Source: Streptosporangium sp. NBC_01755 (GTDB taxonomy: Bacteria; Actinomycetota; Actinomycetes; Streptosporangiales; Streptosporangiaceae). From it: a stretch of DNA of 64,000 nt. The notes under the pieces are model-generated. The model saw only the letters and a list, made by a program, of their open reading frames with translations. It made no database searches and was not told where the DNA came from. Positions 43,034 through 50,607 of this stretch are shown here, piece by piece (position 1 is the stretch's first letter; every line of letters starts with the position of its first letter). Where the stretch lies: the NCBI RefSeq assembly GCF_035917995.1, contig NZ_CP109131.1:186001-250000 (forward strand), read 5' to 3'. Position numbers and translations under genes: made by a program.

Positions 43034-43191
43034 CTTCCACAAACTCCTCGACACGCGTACTGAGGCGATCATAAATATTGAGATTTTCCGGAGGTCCAGG
43101 TGGTCCGCCTGCCACTCCAGCAGGGCCGACGCGCCTTCCGATCTTCTCAAAAGTCCCAGAACTTATGATCGGCTCAGTAGAAACCCTGGAC

Positions 43192-44172
43192 TCACCCAAC
43201 CGGCTCGCGCCGGTCCCCCGCGAGCACGTCATCGCCGTAAACGTCACGCACCCAGCTCTCCTGGTAAACCGTGTCCAGATAGCGCTCACCAAGGTCAGGT
43301 GAAACCGCCACCGAGGACAGGTGATGACCAGGATCGTGCACCTGGAGCCACTGCAACGCACCGCTGCACACGGTCCCGGTCGACCCCCCGAACAAAAACC
43401 CCTTCTTCGCGAGCCGATGGCACATCCGGACCGTGTCCGGCTCGGACACATACACCACATCGCACAGATAGGACTCGTCGACCTGGACCTGCCGCTCGCT
43501 GGTACCAAGACCAGGGATCATACGCCGACCGGGCGGCCCGCCGAACGTCACCGAACCGACACTGTCCACAGCAACCACCCGCACCTGCGGCGCGAACTCA
43601 CCAAACCAGCGCGCACAGCCCATCAACGTCCCGGTCGTACCCGCACCGACAAACAGCACGTCCAACTCCGGGAACCGGCGACTGATCGCAGGCGCCGTCC
43701 GCCGATAATGCGCTTGCCAGTTATTGGGGTTGCGGTACTGGTCAAGCCAGAGGTAACGATCATCAGACGCACATAACGTACGGATATAGGACAACCGTGC
43801 GCCAAGAAAGCCCCCGTCGTCGTCCGGCTCGGTAATCGTATGCACCTGACTGCCCAAAGACTCCATCAGCCGCTTGGTGGTCAGGTTGCACCGAGGATCG
43901 GTGACACACACGAACGTGTAACCCCTGCTCGCCGCGATCATGCTCAGCGCCACACCCATGTTGCCCGACGACGACTCGATGAGCACCGAGCTGTGATCGA
44001 GCAAACCACTGTGCTCGGCGGCCGAGATCATTTCCGAAGCGGCCTTGAGCTTCCCGGAGCCCGCGAAGTTGAACCCCTCGCACTTCAGATGAAGTGCCCG
44101 GCCGAGCAGCCCCTCCAACGCAACGTAAAGATCTTCGACGTGAAAGTCCTGTGGAGCGGAAATGATTGGCAC
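43192..44172 (-). CDS. sbnA: SbnA-like N-(2-amino-2-carboxyethyl)-L-glutamate synthase
   Basis: The 326-aa fold-type II PLP enzyme resembles SbnA, with CEGFNFAGSGKLKAA (PLP Lys41), IESSSGNMGVALS and VGAGTTGTLMGCARW. SbnA of staphyloferrin B condenses O-phosphoserine with glutamate to ACEGA. With SbnB next to it, the pair supplies L-2,3-diaminopropionate for the NRPS A domains. The gene starts 22 bp after the sbnB stop and ends 158 bp before the NRPS. An internal piece of it (about 43470-43535) recurs in the scar at 38.2 kb. It is a different sequence from the PLP half of the 10.6-kb fusion. Confidence 0.88.
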   Translation of the reverse strand: MPIISAPQDFHVEDLYVALEGLLGRALHLKCEGFNFAGSGKLKAASEMISAAEHSGLLDHSSVLIESSSGNMGVALSMIAASRGYTFVCVTDPRCNLTTKRLMESLGSQVHTITEPDDDGGFLGARLSYIRTLCASDDRYLWLDQYRNPNNWQAHYRRTAPAISRRFPELDVLFVGAGTTGTLMGCARWFGEFAPQVRVVAVDSVGSVTFGGPPGRRMIPGLGTSERQVQVDESYLCDVVYVSEPDTVRMCHRLAKKGFLFGGSTGTVCSGALQWLQVHDPGHHLSSVAVSPDLGERYLDTVYQESWVRDVYGDDVLAGDRREPVG

Positions 44173-44194
44173 GCCATGGTCCTCTTCTACAGCC

Positions 44195-45241
44195 TCAGCC
44201 CTTGCCGTAACGCGTCAACTCATGGAAGAACCCATCGACCGTCACAAGTCCGCCGTGTTGGGCGATCTCATCGTGGACATACTTGCCGACGGCAAGGTCA
44301 AGCACTCCGAGCCCGAACGGCGAGAACACGACAGGCCGGTCGGTGCGCACGTTCTTGATACCCGCCATCACCTCGTACAGGGTGGCGTCGATGAACTCAC
44401 GCTTACCGGTCCGCTGCTCGGCCAGGTGCGGCGAGGTGTTGGCCTTCAGACAGTGCTCCACGTCGTCAACCACGTTGGCACTGCCCAAGATGATCTCCGG
44501 CGCAAGATCGCGCAGCGACACGTGCAGGACCAACGGATTATGCGAGAACCAACCCAGGTCCGTGACATGCGGGCTGCCGGCAACGGTTGCGAACACCAGC
44601 AGATCGCTCGACCGGATGAGGTCTTCGGCCGCCTCGTGGACCTTGACGCACGCACTGGCGTCCCTCGTCTCCACGTAGTCCTTGAAACCGCTCATGTGCG
44701 CCGGCGACAGGTCGTGCACACCGATCTCGTCGAACTGCCAGCCGGTACCCACCAGGTAGGTATGGATGTACCGGGCGATCAGACCGACACCGAAGAAGCC
44801 GACCCGCAACGGCCTGCCGCCCTCGCGGTCCCGAGACAGCCAGTCCGCGGCCAGCGCGGCCGAGGCCGCGGTGCGCGACGCGGAGATGATCGAGCTTTCC
44901 AGACAGGCGAACGGGTAGCCGGTGTCGCGATCGTTCAGGATCAACACGGCTGACGCTCTGGGCAACCCCGCGGCCACGTTCTCCGGGAAGCTGGAGATCC
45001 ATTTGAGGCCGTCCACCTTGTTGCTCCCGCCGAGCGAGGCCGGCAGCGCGATGATGCGCGAGGTAGGCCGGTCGGGGAACGTCAAGAAATAGGAGGGAGG
45101 GTTTACCGTGTCACGTTGACCGTGCACTCTGTATGCGGCTTCCACCAGATCGACAACCTGTTTCTCCCTTCCATCCAGCGCATGACTTACCTGAGTGCCG
45201 GATATAACGGAGAAAGCCGGCGCCGCCGCCTTACCGGACAT
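44195..45241 (-). CDS. sbnB: SbnB-like N-(2-amino-2-carboxyethyl)-L-glutamate dehydrogenase
   Basis: The 348-aa protein belongs to the ornithine cyclodeaminase/mu-crystallin family, with the NAD-binding GFFGVGLIARYIHTYLV motif and the long N-terminal half seen in SbnB. SbnB oxidises ACEGA with NAD+, releasing 2-oxoglutarate and L-2,3-diaminopropionate. It is the first gene of the leftward sbnB-sbnA-NRPS operon and diverges from the MbtH-like gene. Its first 40 codons match the scar upstream of the giant NRPS. Confidence 0.88.
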   Translation of the reverse strand: MSGKAAAPAFSVISGTQVSHALDGREKQVVDLVEAAYRVHGQRDTVNPPSYFLTFPDRPTSRIIALPASLGGSNKVDGLKWISSFPENVAAGLPRASAVLILNDRDTGYPFACLESSIISASRTAASAALAADWLSRDREGGRPLRVGFFGVGLIARYIHTYLVGTGWQFDEIGVHDLSPAHMSGFKDYVETRDASACVKVHEAAEDLIRSSDLLVFATVAGSPHVTDLGWFSHNPLVLHVSLRDLAPEIILGSANVVDDVEHCLKANTSPHLAEQRTGKREFIDATLYEVMAGIKNVRTDRPVVFSPFGLGVLDLAVGKYVHDEIAQHGGLVTVDGFFHELTRYGKG

Positions 45242-45661
45242 AGACGACCCTCAATCACAGAAAGTGGCCCTCAACGGAGGCTTGACTCACCGAAGCGTAC
45301 GATATCCGGTCGCTTCTAAGGGAATCACTAGTGATTTCCTTGATTGGTCCTCGATATAGTCACTTTCGTCGTGAGCCTAGGGAGTCGTTCATGTCCGGCA
45401 CGGCGGTACCAGCCCCACGGAAGGCTGGACGCGCGGCGGCTACCCGAGCCGGCGTCGGCGGCAACTGTAACTATCGCAGACGCAGTGGACGTCAGTGAGC
45501 GGGTGTTCACAGCGAGCCAATCAACTAACCGGCCGACGCGGGCGCGTGACGTCGCGCGGGCCGTGCTGTGGCCGGCTTCTGATGAGTCAAGGGACGTCAC
45601 CGATTCGGTGGTCGCCGTCACCCGCGACTTTGCCGTCCACTGAGAGATAGGGAGCACTTGG
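45242..45661. promoter_or_regulatory. Divergent promoter region between sbnB and the MbtH-like gene
   Basis: This 420-bp gap feeds two operons. A perfect 14-bp palindrome AATCACTAGTGATT lies at 45323-45336, and a decayed copy (AATCACTAGTAA) precedes the giant NRPS at 38399, so it was kept with the duplicated cassette and may be an operator. A 99-codon frame at 45344-45643 has no family resemblance and I do not call it a gene. AGGGAG before 45662 is the ribosome site for the MbtH-like protein. Confidence 0.6.
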
Positions 45662-45871
45662 ATGACCAATCCTTTTGATGACGAGGCCGGCACGTACCTG
45701 GTGTTGGTCAACGCCGAGGGCCAGCACAGTTTGTGGCCGGAGTTCGCAGCCGTGCCCGACGGCTGGCGTCAGGTGTTCGGGCCGGGCAGCCGGGAGCAGG
45801 CGCTGAGGTTCGTCACCGAGAACTGGACCGACATGCGGCCCCTGTCACTGATAGCCCTGCACAACACCTGA
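45662..45871 (+). CDS. MbtH-like protein
   Basis: The 69-aa protein has the complete MbtH signature: [21 protein letters not shown], ending [10 protein letters not shown]. MbtH-like proteins bind and activate NRPS adenylation domains. It is the only one in the window and should serve the NRPS A domains. It heads the forward operon with the second KS/CLF set. ATG 45662 is preceded by AGGGAG. Confidence 0.96.
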   Translation: MTNPFDDEAGTYLVLVNAEGQHSLWPEFAAVPDGWRQVFGPGSREQALRFVTENWTDMRPLSLIALHNT

Positions 45872-45912
45872 ACGAACCGCGTTTCCTTCCGGCAGAGATC
45901 AAGGAGCACAAG

Positions 45913-46164
45913 ATGACCGCCATAACCAACGAGCGTGCCGCCAGGATCAGGGAGATCGTCTGCGAGGTCCTGGAGCTTGAAGAGGACGAGGTTACCGAAT
46001 CCAGTCTGTTCATCGAGGACCACGAGGCCGACTCACTGCGGGCGATCGAGATCCTCGCCGCGCTGGAGAAGGAGTTCCGGATCGTCATCGAGCAGTCCGA
46101 ACTGCCCAGAATGATCAACATCAACGGCGTCTACGAGGTAACCGCCGAAGCTGCCGGCTGGTAG
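45913..46164 (+). CDS. Acyl carrier protein (set 2)
   Basis: The 83-aa acidic protein has phosphopantetheine site EADSLRAIEIL (Ser41). It resembles the set 1 ACP (IVCEVLELEEDEV against IVCEILEIDLDEM). ATG 45913 follows AAGGAGCAC. Together with the next genes it forms a second type II elongation system. Confidence 0.9.
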   Translation: MTAITNERAARIREIVCEVLELEEDEVTESSLFIEDHEADSLRAIEILAALEKEFRIVIEQSELPRMININGVYEVTAEAAGW

Positions 46165-46195
46165 GCCCGAAACCGCGAAAGCAGGAGGAAGCCCC

Positions 46196-47416
46196 GTGAA
46201 CAGGGTGGTGCTTACCGGGTTTGGGGTGGTATCCAGCATCGGCTTGGGGAGCGCGGAGTTCGCGAAGGGACTACGGGCCGGCCGTAGCGGCGCCAGGCCG
46301 ATCTCCGTGTTCGACACCTCGGGCTTCGAGCACGCCAACGGTTGCCAGGTCATGGGATTCGACCCGACCGTCTGGCTGCGCAACATCGATCCGGCCACGT
46401 TGGGCAGGGCAAGTCAGTTCTCCGCCGCCGCGGCGAGGATGGCGGTCACCGACGCGGGACTGGACGAGAAAGAACTGGCCGGCAAGCGTGGACTGGTCAC
46501 CGTCGGCACCACCAACGGAGAGCCGTTCGACCTCGACGTGTTGATGGAGCCACGGATCGCTGAGGGGGTGAGGGCAACGGCCCCGGCGACGAGCCGCTGG
46601 GTCCCCCCTCTAATGTTGTCCATCTCCATCGCTCGCGAGCTGCGTATGAGCAACGTCAGCGCATACACCATCGGCACGGCCTGCGCTGCGGGCAACTACG
46701 CCATCGGCGACGGCTTCGATGCCGTGCGCTCGGGTGACGTCGAGTTCGCCTTGTGCGGTGGCGCGGACGCCATGTGCCGCAAGACCTTTGCCTCGTTCTA
46801 CCGGCTGGGCGCCATCGCACCGCAGGTCTGCCAACCCTTTGACGCTGATCGTAGAGGCATCCTGACCGGTGAGGGCGCGGGCGTGCTGGTGATGGAGAGC
46901 CTGGACTCCGCGCTGGCACGTGGTGCCCGCATCTACGCCGAGGTGCTTGGCTACGGCCTGAACTGCGACGCATACCATCAGGTGGCGCCGAACCAATCCA
47001 GCATCGAGCGCTGCATGAGGCTGGCGCTGGACGACGCAGGAGTCAAGCCCCACGAGGTGGACCTGGTCTCCGCGCACGGCACCGGCACGCAGGCCAACGA
47101 CATCACCGAATCTCGGGCCGTCCGCCAGGTCTACGGCGACAAGCCGCCGCGCACCGTCTCGATCAAGTCCATGCTGGGCCACACCATGGGCGCCGCGAGC
47201 GCGCTGGGCTCCATCGCGTGCGCGCTGGCCATCACGCATGGATTCATCCCGCCGACCATCAACCATCGAGTCACCGACCCCGGGTGCGAGATCGACTGCG
47301 TGCCCAACACGTCGGTCGCCGCCGACTTGCGCGTGGTGCAAAACAACGGGCTGGCGTTCGGCGGCAACAACGCCAGCGTGATCCTCGGCAAATACGTCAA
47401 AGAGGATGGCCGGTGA
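46196..47416 (+). CDS. Type II ketosynthase (set 2)
   Basis: The 406-aa KS has the catalytic Cys in IGTACAAGNYAIG and the His residues in SAHGTGTQANDITE and SIKSMLGHTMGAASA. It is clearly paralogous to 20336-21568. GTG 46196 follows GCAGGAGGAAG and gives the standard N-terminus RVVLTGFGVVSSIG. The stop overlaps the GTG of the CLF gene, so the pair is translated in a coupled way. Confidence 0.93.
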   Translation: MNRVVLTGFGVVSSIGLGSAEFAKGLRAGRSGARPISVFDTSGFEHANGCQVMGFDPTVWLRNIDPATLGRASQFSAAAARMAVTDAGLDEKELAGKRGLVTVGTTNGEPFDLDVLMEPRIAEGVRATAPATSRWVPPLMLSISIARELRMSNVSAYTIGTACAAGNYAIGDGFDAVRSGDVEFALCGGADAMCRKTFASFYRLGAIAPQVCQPFDADRRGILTGEGAGVLVMESLDSALARGARIYAEVLGYGLNCDAYHQVAPNQSSIERCMRLALDDAGVKPHEVDLVSAHGTGTQANDITESRAVRQVYGDKPPRTVSIKSMLGHTMGAASALGSIACALAITHGFIPPTINHRVTDPGCEIDCVPNTSVAADLRVVQNNGLAFGGNNASVILGKYVKEDGR

Positions 47417-48504
47417 ACGCCCCACCTCTGCTCTCCGCCCGGCCTGTGATCACGGCATGGTCCGCGGTGTCGCCGTTCGGCCTCGGCCGGCAGTCCTTCG
47501 TGGACGGTGTTTCCACGGCCAAGCCCACCGTGGCTCCGCTCGACCGCGAGCTGTGGCCGGGACCTGCGACCACCGCCTGCCTGGTCCCGGACTTCTCCGC
47601 GAAGGACGTCTTGGGGCGCAAGGGAACCCGTTCGATGGATCGGGTGACGGGCCTGGCGGTGAGCACGGTCAGGTTGGTGTTGAGCGACGCCGAGGGCAAT
47701 CAGGTCGTAGAGACGGGCACCGACACAGCACTGGTGCTGGGCACCACAATGGGCAGCGCGCAGTCTGCGATGGATTTCGCCCGGGAGTCCTCCGCCGCCG
47801 AACTGCCCTACCAAGTGGACCCGGGCCGGATGCTGAACACGGTGATGAACAGCGCCGCGGGCCAATGCGCTATCTGGCACCAATTACGCGGACCCAACGC
47901 CACGCTCGCCGGCGGTGACACCGCGGGTCTGCTCGCGATGGACTACGCCCGCCGACTGCTCGACAACAACCGGGCACGCAAGGTCCTTGTCGGCGCGGCG
48001 GAGGAGTACTCCAGCGTACGGGCCTGGCTGCACCACCATTACGGTGGAACCTCCACCCTCGGCGAGGGCTGCGCGTTCTTCCTCGTAGAGCCGCTGGCCG
48101 GCATCGGCGAGGGCCGTGAGCCGCTGGCCGAGGTGCTGGCCATCGGGTCGCGGGTCTACCTGGACCAAGACCCGCGGGCCACACTCGAGTCGCTTGTCCG
48201 CGGCGCACTGTCCAGCGTGCCGGCCGCGCCGGGTGACGTTTGGGCTGCATCGGGCTCGATGACGGGCATCGAGGGCGACCACGAGCAGGCGGTCCTGCGG
48301 CGAATGTTCGGTGATGACGCCGTGCAGCGGCTGCCGGCGACAGACCTGCTGGGCGACACCGGCGCAGCGTCGTCGGCGTTTCGCATCGCGACGGTGCTCA
48401 GTGTGGCCAGGCGTTCGCCGGAGGCCGCCGGAAAACTCGCGGTCGTCACAGCCGTCGACAACCACGGCGTTGTGGCCTGCGCCCTGCTCCGATTGGCGAG
48501 ATGA
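47413..48504 (+). CDS. Chain-length factor (set 2)
   Basis: The 363-aa protein has the KS fold without the Cys (the matching stretch reads ATLAGGDTAGLLAMDYA) and lacks HGTGT. It pairs with the preceding KS. The GTG at 47413 overlaps the KS stop and gives the start MNAPPLLSARPVITAWSAVS, aligned with the set 1 CLF. A longer upstream frame exists but runs inside the KS gene. Confidence 0.87.
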   Translation: MNAPPLLSARPVITAWSAVSPFGLGRQSFVDGVSTAKPTVAPLDRELWPGPATTACLVPDFSAKDVLGRKGTRSMDRVTGLAVSTVRLVLSDAEGNQVVETGTDTALVLGTTMGSAQSAMDFARESSAAELPYQVDPGRMLNTVMNSAAGQCAIWHQLRGPNATLAGGDTAGLLAMDYARRLLDNNRARKVLVGAAEEYSSVRAWLHHHYGGTSTLGEGCAFFLVEPLAGIGEGREPLAEVLAIGSRVYLDQDPRATLESLVRGALSSVPAAPGDVWAASGSMTGIEGDHEQAVLRRMFGDDAVQRLPATDLLGDTGAASSAFRIATVLSVARRSPEAAGKLAVVTAVDNHGVVACALLRLAR

Positions 48505-48505
48505 C

Positions 48506-48904
48506 ATGACGCCGCCGGTGAATCGTAGTGCGATCAGCCCGGTTACCGGACAGATACACCTGTTGTCCGGCAACGAGGTGGCGATCACGATCAGCCCGGA
48601 CGAGCCGGTGTTCGCCGGTCACTACCCCGGATTCCCGATCTTCCCCGGCATGTGCGTGGTGGAGGTGGTGCATCGCGGAGCGCTTCTCACGGCGCCGGCG
48701 GAGGCGGGCGAGCTGACAATGGCGGCGCTGGAGTCGGCCCGCTTTATGACGCCGGTATTCCCGGGCGACGAGTTGACCGTGGTCATCGAGTGGAGGCAGG
48801 GCCGGGAGCACTGGCACTGTTCGGCCAAGGCCAGGGTGGCCGACCGGAACGTGGCATCTGTCAAATTGCGGTACCGGAGCGGGATGACCAATGGCCGACC
48901 TTAG
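48506..48904 (+). CDS. Small hotdog dehydratase partner (set 2)
   Basis: The 132-aa protein has FAGHYPGFPIFPGMCVVEVV, matching the set 1 protein at 17041. ATG 48506 lies one base beyond the CLF stop. It overlaps the FabZ-like gene by 14 bases. It likely forms a dehydratase pair with the next protein. Confidence 0.83.
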   Translation: MTPPVNRSAISPVTGQIHLLSGNEVAITISPDEPVFAGHYPGFPIFPGMCVVEVVHRGALLTAPAEAGELTMAALESARFMTPVFPGDELTVVIEWRQGREHWHCSAKARVADRNVASVKLRYRSGMTNGRP

Positions 48905-49391
48905 TAAAATTCTGCCACACCGCTACCCGATGCTGTTGGTGGACGAGGTGCTCGATATCTCTCCCGGTGAGCGGATCACCGCGCTGAAGTCGGTCAGCCG
49001 CAACGAGCCATGGTATCGCGATCATGTGGACGGGCCCTACCCAGAGGTGCTGCTCGTCGAGTCCTGGGCGCAGGCCGCGGGCCTAATCCTCGGCGTCGAG
49101 CAGCCCGACCCGGACGGCCGGCACGTCCGGGTCGGGCTGCTCGACCCGGACGTGCCGGCCGGACAGGTGATGCTCCTCGGATCGCTGGCCGGGATCGAGT
49201 TCCACCGTCGTGTACTGCCCGGTGACGTGCTGGAGCACCGGGTGCGGGTGTCCCGGGCCATCGGCGAGACCGTGATCTTTGAAGGTGAATGCGTCGTGCG
49301 CGGCGAGCTCGTGTTCACCGTGTCCAAAATGGTGGTGGCCTACCGCCCCGCCGAACAACTGCGTGCAGCGACAGGCGGACATGACCATTGA
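48891..49391 (+). CDS. FabZ-like dehydratase with a 12-residue insertion (set 2)
   Basis: The 166-aa protein has LPHRYPMLLVDEV and LLVESWAQAA, so the catalytic His and Glu are present. Compared with the set 1 FabZ, an extra segment GRHVRVGLLDPD follows EQPDPD. It is encoded by one arm of a perfect 21-bp inverted repeat (49095-49115 with 49125-49145). Whether activity survives is unknown; the frame does. Confidence 0.87.
   Translation: MADLSKILPHRYPMLLVDEVLDISPGERITALKSVSRNEPWYRDHVDGPYPEVLLVESWAQAAGLILGVEQPDPDGRHVRVGLLDPDVPAGQVMLLGSLAGIEFHRRVLPGDVLEHRVRVSRAIGETVIFEGECVVRGELVFTVSKMVVAYRPAEQLRAATGGHDH
49095..49145. repeat. 21-bp perfect inverted repeat inside the FabZ-like gene
   Basis: The arms 49095-49115 and 49125-49145 are perfect reverse complements around a 9-base spacer; the following 15 bases also pair with the spacer and right arm. 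It lies in coding sequence, so a termination role is unlikely, though a strong mRNA hairpin would result. Confidence 0.85.
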
Positions 49392-49533
49392 GTCCAGGGT
49401 CGCCATTGTCAGCGGCGGCTCTCGGGGTATCGGCCGTGCGGGAGTGGGGCGCCCGCGTAGAAGCCGGCCTCGGTCCAATCTTCTTGCCGCAGGAGACGTT
49501 GTGCAGTCAATGAACGCGATAGAAACGGACTGA
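49381..49533 (+). pseudogene. Truncated ketoreductase (FabG-like) remnant
   Basis: ATG 49381 overlaps the FabZ-like stop. The first 18 residues (MTIESRVAIVSGGSRGIG) are a normal short-chain dehydrogenase N-terminus with the NADPH loop. The reading then turns into low-complexity RAGVGRPRRSRPRS and stops after 50 residues. The Ser/Tyr/Lys catalytic part is absent. A deletion has removed the gene body, so set 2 lacks its own ketoreductase. Confidence 0.8.
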
Positions 49534-49540
49534 TGATTCG

Positions 49541-50239
49541 ATGGCCAAACCCAAGCGGCTGAAGTGGTACTTCTCACTGCGTAGCCCGTATTCCTGGATC
49601 GCCTATCGTGACCTGCTCGCGCACCACCCGGACGTTCTGGCCGCCGTAGAGTGGCTACCGATGTGGGAACCCGGTGAGGAGTGCTCGCGTCTGGTGGCCG
49701 AGCAGGGGATCGAACTGCCCTACACGGTCATGTCCAAGGCAAAACACCTCTACATCCTCCAGGACGTACGTCGGCTGGCCCGGGCCAGAGGGCTGACCAT
49801 GACCTGGCCTGTCGACAAGGACCCGGAATGGGACGTGGCACACCTCGGCTACCTGGCGGCGCTGGACGAGGGCAAGGGCGAGGAGTTCGTCGCGGCGACC
49901 TACCGCGCCCGCTGGGAGAACGGCCTCAACATCTCCGATCCTGACGTTGTCGCCGCTGTCGCCAAGGAGATCGGCCTCGACCCGGTCCGCATCGCGGGTG
50001 CCCATGAGGATCCATTGATGCAGGCGCGGAGCGTTGCCTACCTGAAGAATATCGAGAAGGACGGCGTGTTCGGAGTGCCCATGTTCATGAACGGGCGCGA
50101 CAAGTTCTGGGGCGCCGACCGGGTACTGGACTTCGTGGCATCGGTCCGTGGCACATGGGCGCCGCAGCCCGAGCCGATCGAGACGGTGGTGCCGCCGGCC
50201 GCAGCCGGAGACGCCGGCCACGCGGGCGGTTGCGGCTGA
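49541..50239 (+). CDS. DsbA/HCCA-isomerase-family protein
   Basis: The 232-aa protein resembles 2-hydroxychromene-2-carboxylate isomerases and GST-kappa/DsbA-fold proteins: YFSLRSPYSWIAYRDLL at the start, an all-helical middle and GVFGVPMFMNGRDKFWGADR with the cis-Pro of the thioredoxin fold. The N-terminal SPYS takes the place of a CxxC, so a glutathione- or mycothiol-linked isomerase is more likely than a disulfide enzyme. At the end of a polyene-type KS/CLF operon it could isomerise double bonds of the acyl chain. That role is inference from position. Confidence 0.75.
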   Translation: MAKPKRLKWYFSLRSPYSWIAYRDLLAHHPDVLAAVEWLPMWEPGEECSRLVAEQGIELPYTVMSKAKHLYILQDVRRLARARGLTMTWPVDKDPEWDVAHLGYLAALDEGKGEEFVAATYRARWENGLNISDPDVVAAVAKEIGLDPVRIAGAHEDPLMQARSVAYLKNIEKDGVFGVPMFMNGRDKFWGADRVLDFVASVRGTWAPQPEPIETVVPPAAAGDAGHAGGCG

Positions 50240-50607
50240 CCGACGATCGCCGCGCCCGATCTCGGCGCGAAGGCTGTTAACGGCGCCTCTGCCGCTCCAC
50301 CGGCCAACGTGCCGATGGCGGTCCTGCGGTTCCCGTCGGAGTTTTCTTCGTCATGCTGCGGCGTTCTCGGTGTTCGAGTCGGCCGATGTCGCCGTGTACA
50401 TTCTGCGGTGAGGTCTGTGTCTGCCGAAAACATCATCCATGCAGTTCAAGCGGCATGTTGATACTCGTGTAGGACTCCGCCGAGCCTGTCTCTTCGGCGT
50501 ATGTTCAGATCGATGATTCGCTCTGGATCGGTGATCGGAATCGGGACTGAACGACCCAGGCCGCAGCTCGTAATCCGTGGGTCGCCGGGACCGATTCCGC
50601 CTGAACG
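50240..50607. other. Right edge of the cluster; no gene
   Basis: No supported gene. The block 50567-50584 matches the tRNA-like fragment at 4047-4064 in 17 of 18 bases and resembles the 3' half of a Thr(CGU) tRNA, with a degraded T-arm following. It is a candidate boundary scar. Confidence 0.45.

Noticed and set aside
45344..45643. 99-codon forward frame in the sbnB/MbtH intergenic region
   Set aside because: It has a TTG start, no good ribosome site and no family resemblance; it overlaps the expected divergent promoters.
49095..49145. Inverted repeat as a transcription terminator
   Set aside because: It lies in the middle of an intact coding frame with co-directional genes overlapping downstream, so duplication inside the gene is a better explanation.
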